A stretch of 64,000 bases of DNA from Hartmannibacter diazotrophicus (GTDB taxonomy: Bacteria; Pseudomonadota; Alphaproteobacteria; Rhizobiales; Pleomorphomonadaceae): contig NZ_LT960614.1 of NCBI RefSeq assembly GCF_900231165.1, forward strand, positions 3,969,501-4,033,500, read 5' to 3'. The translations under genes and the position numbers were made by a program. Numbering within the stretch: the stretch's first letter is position 1; each line of letters begins with the position of its first letter. Shown in pieces: positions 61,883 through 64,000 of the stretch. Below the pieces are notes generated by a model. That model saw nothing but the letters and a program-made list of their open reading frames with translations. It did no database searches and had not been told where the DNA came from.

Positions 61883-63619
61883 ATGGCCCTTACCGTCGCC
61901 CAGCAACTCGTCGAAACGCTTCAGGCCGCCGGCATCAGACGCATCTATGGCGTTGTCGGCGACAGCCTGAACGGCATCACAGATGCGGTCCGCAAGCAGA
62001 CCCAGATCGAGTGGATCCATGTCCGCAACGAAGAAGCCGGTGCCTTCGCTGCTGGCGCCGAGGCCCATCTGACCGGCGATCTCGTGGTCTGCGCGGGCAG
62101 CTGCGGGCCCGGCAACCTGCACCTGATCAACGGCCTTTTCGACTGCCACCGCTCGCATGTCCCGGTGCTGGCGATCGCCGCCCACATCCCCTCCGCCGAG
62201 ATCGGCTCGGGCTATTTCCAGGAAACCCATCCGCAGGAGCTGTTTCGCGAATGCAGCCATTTCTGCGAACTCGTCTCGGACCCGGCGCAGATGCCGCGCA
62301 GCCTCGAAACCGCGATCCGCACCGCCGTCGGCCAGCGGGGCGTCTCGGTGCTGGTGGTTCCCGGCGACGTGGCACTGAAGCCCGCCGCAACCGAGGCCAG
62401 ATCGAAATCCTCCGGGCTGCTGCCGAAGGCCCCGGTCGTGGTGCCCCCCGCCGAAGAGGTCGAGGCGCTGGCCGAACTGCTCAATCAGGAGGGACGCCTG
62501 ACGATCTTCTGCGGTGCCGGATGTGCCGGTGCGCATGACGAGGTCGTGGCGCTTGCCAGCCGGCTCAAGGCGCCCATCGTCCACACGATGCGCGGCAAGG
62601 AACATGTCGAATACGACAATGCGTTCGATGTCGGCATGACCGGGCTGATCGGTTTTGCCTCGGGCTATTACGCCATGCTCGACTGCGACGTGTTGCTCGT
62701 GCTTGGCGCCGACTTCCCCTATCGCCAGTTCTTCCCCAGGGGCCCGGGCGTGGTGACCGTGCAGGTCGATATCGCGCCGGGGCGACTGGGGCGGCGCACC
62801 TCGGTCGACCGCGCGCTCGTCGGTGACGTCAAGGCAACGGTGACTGCTCTTCTGCCGCAGCTTGCGGCGCGCGAGGGGCGCAGCCATCTCGATCAGGCGG
62901 TGCGGCACTACCAAAGCGCCCGCGCGGGGCTTGACGCCCTCGGCGCGCCAGACCGGCGCGGCCAACAGATCCACCCCCAGCAGATCGCCCGCGCGATCAG
63001 CGAGCTTGCCTCGGAGGATGCGGTCTTCACCTGTGATGTCGGCACCCCCACGGTCTGGGCCGCGCGCTACCTGAAGATGAACGGCAAACGCCGCCTGATC
63101 GGTTCGTTCAATCACGGCTCGATGGCCAATGGCATGGTGCAGGCGATCGGGGCGCAGGCGGCTTTTCCAAGCCGTCAGGTGATCTCGATGTCGGGCGACG
63201 GCGGCTTCGCCATGTTGATGGGCGATCTGCTGACCCTCGTGCAGTACAAGCTTCCGGCCAAGATCGTCGTCTTCAACAACGGCGCCCTCGGCTTCGTCGA
63301 GGTCGAGCAGCAATCGACCGGCTTCCTGCCCTTCGGTACCGACTTGACCAACCCGAATTTCGCCGCCTTGGCGGAGGCAGTCGGTATTCGCGGCATCCGG
63401 ATCGAACGTGCGTCGGAGATTGAAGCCGGCATCCGGGCCGCGCTCGACCATGACGGTCCGGTGGTCGTCGATGCCGTCGTGACGCGGACCGAACTCGCGA
63501 TGCCGCCGGCGATCACGGTCGAGATGGCCAAGGGCTTCTCCCTCTACATGCTCCGGGCGATCATGAACGGCAGGGCCGACGAAATCGTCGATCTCGCCAA
63601 AACCAACCTCTGGCACTGA
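61883..63619 (+). CDS. poxB: Pyruvate dehydrogenase (quinone), PoxB-like
   Basis: 578 residues. ThDP/FAD flavoprotein decarboxylating pyruvate to acetate and CO2 with electrons to quinone. Motifs: [34 protein letters not shown] with the catalytic glutamate, [19 protein letters not shown], ThDP motif [13 protein letters not shown] through [11 protein letters not shown], and a C-terminal amphipathic tail. Start at MALTVAQ (GGAG seven bases ahead); ATG five codons earlier is less likely. Confidence 0.93.
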   Translation: MALTVAQQLVETLQAAGIRRIYGVVGDSLNGITDAVRKQTQIEWIHVRNEEAGAFAAGAEAHLTGDLVVCAGSCGPGNLHLINGLFDCHRSHVPVLAIAAHIPSAEIGSGYFQETHPQELFRECSHFCELVSDPAQMPRSLETAIRTAVGQRGVSVLVVPGDVALKPAATEARSKSSGLLPKAPVVVPPAEEVEALAELLNQEGRLTIFCGAGCAGAHDEVVALASRLKAPIVHTMRGKEHVEYDNAFDVGMTGLIGFASGYYAMLDCDVLLVLGADFPYRQFFPRGPGVVTVQVDIAPGRLGRRTSVDRALVGDVKATVTALLPQLAAREGRSHLDQAVRHYQSARAGLDALGAPDRRGQQIHPQQIARAISELASEDAVFTCDVGTPTVWAARYLKMNGKRRLIGSFNHGSMANGMVQAIGAQAAFPSRQVISMSGDGGFAMLMGDLLTLVQYKLPAKIVVFNNGALGFVEVEQQSTGFLPFGTDLTNPNFAALAEAVGIRGIRIERASEIEAGIRAALDHDGPVVVDAVVTRTELAMPPAITVEMAKGFSLYMLRAIMNGRADEIVDLAKTNLWH

Positions 63620-63658
63620 CCGGAGCGAGACGATGAGAGCGCTGTTCCCCGTCCGCCT

Positions 63659-64000
63659 TCAGCTCGCCTTTGACGATCTGACGCGCCGCTGCGACGCCCC
63701 CAGCCTCTCCGTCCTCTTCTGGTCTGCCGGCATTGTCGTGCTGCCGCCGACACTGCTCGATACGGCCGTCGTCTCCTGGCCGTTTCGCGCCAAGCTTCGG
63801 GACGACCGCCCCGGATACTGACCGTCGAGGAACGCCCGCGCGTCGTCGAGGTCGCGCGTCGCAGGGTCCGCGTCGTGTCCGTCAAGGAGCGGCGCCAGCA
63901 GCGCCTTCCCTTCGGCCCGTCGGCCCGTGCCGGCGAGATGCAGGGCAAGGTCGAGGGTCGCGCGCAACTCCCAGAACCACGCGCCCTGACGGCGCGCAAG
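63659..64000 (-). CDS. C-terminal end of a cyclase/ATPase-TPR type protein (5' end outside window)
   Basis: The frame is open to the window edge. It begins RRQGAWFWELRATLDLAL and continues GRRAEGKALLAPLLDG and DLDDARAFLDG, the characteristic last TPR-like unit of large adenylate/guanylate cyclase-ATPase-TPR proteins and related signalling ATPases. The final 50 residues beyond this unit are low in complexity and not usual for the family; they may be a read-through tail. It converges on poxB. Confidence 0.65.
   Translation of the reverse strand, partial: LARRQGAWFWELRATLDLALHLAGTGRRAEGKALLAPLLDGHDADPATRDLDDARAFLDGQYPGRSSRSLARNGQETTAVSSSVGGSTTMPADQKRTERLGASQRRVRSSKAS

Noticed and set aside
63633-63821. 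62-codon + strand frame just after poxB, with GGAG ahead of its ATG
   Set aside because: It lies opposite the C-terminus of the incoming minus-strand gene and matches nothing known. Could be real only if the unusual tail of that gene is not coding.

Overview
The window reads as chromosomal DNA of a high-G+C (about two thirds by eye) alphaproteobacterium, most likely order Hyphomicrobiales. The signs are a GapR (DUF2312) gene, a cysteine-free L36, DUF1036 and DUF1244 genes, a Rhizobium-type rhamnose locus (RhaD aldolase-dehydrogenase, RhaRSTPQK) and very dense, often 4-nt-overlapping genes. I cannot name genus or species. No prophage or CRISPR array is visible; there are two relics of mobile or defence genes and one tRNA.

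Layout. 0-5 kb: the end of a sigma-54 activator, then two periplasmic cell-wall enzymes (L,D-transpeptidase; VanY-like DUF882 peptidase). 5-14 kb: housekeeping genes (gapR, DUF1244 with N-formylglutamate amidohydrolase, DMT exporter, DUF1036-pyk, alpha/beta hydrolase, TPR protein, rpmJ, Wza-type export lipoprotein). 14-20 kb: a BMP-family ABC importer operon with an amidase inside it. 20-23 kb: MFS drug exporter and AGE-family sugar isomerase. 23.3-23.5 kb: an orphan strong terminator preceded by stem-loops, a candidate small RNA. 23.7-33.4 kb: core genes (sppA, ihfB, lapA-like, rhodanese, Trm112, LON-domain protein, cnoX, prolyl-tRNA editing, ilvD, glutamine amidotransferase, BigR/SqrR-like regulator, DUF167, YggT). 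33.9 kb: tRNA-Ala(CGC), then a methyltransferase with two duplicated halves.

35.8-42.9 kb is the most interesting block: a two-component system divergent from PepSY protein - DUF2271 protein - PepSY/flavodoxin/FNR reductase - ApbE - VIT-family Fe/Mn transporter. The DUF2271 protein carries a perfect ApbE flavinylation motif (DGITGAS). I infer a transmembrane electron path from NAD(P)H to a periplasmic flavoprotein, perhaps tied to iron. A nested inverted repeat lies between the two divergent units.

43-46 kb: AraC regulator with MFS exporter, then the 3' end of an HNH restriction endonuclease gene and a tRNA-3'-end-like string. 46-57 kb: a complete L-rhamnose catabolism and uptake locus in two divergent operons (rhaDI-mutarotase; rhaR-rhaSTPQK) around a perfect 19-bp inverted repeat that is the obvious RhaR operator. 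It is bordered on the left by the HNH relic and on the right by an IS3 transposase relic, so the cassette may have been acquired or relocated. 57-64 kb: CPA1 antiporter, and an operon dld - acetoacetate-decarboxylase-like - poxB that would turn D-lactate into acetate with both electron pairs going to quinone; last, the C-terminus of a cyclase/ATPase-TPR type protein running off the window.
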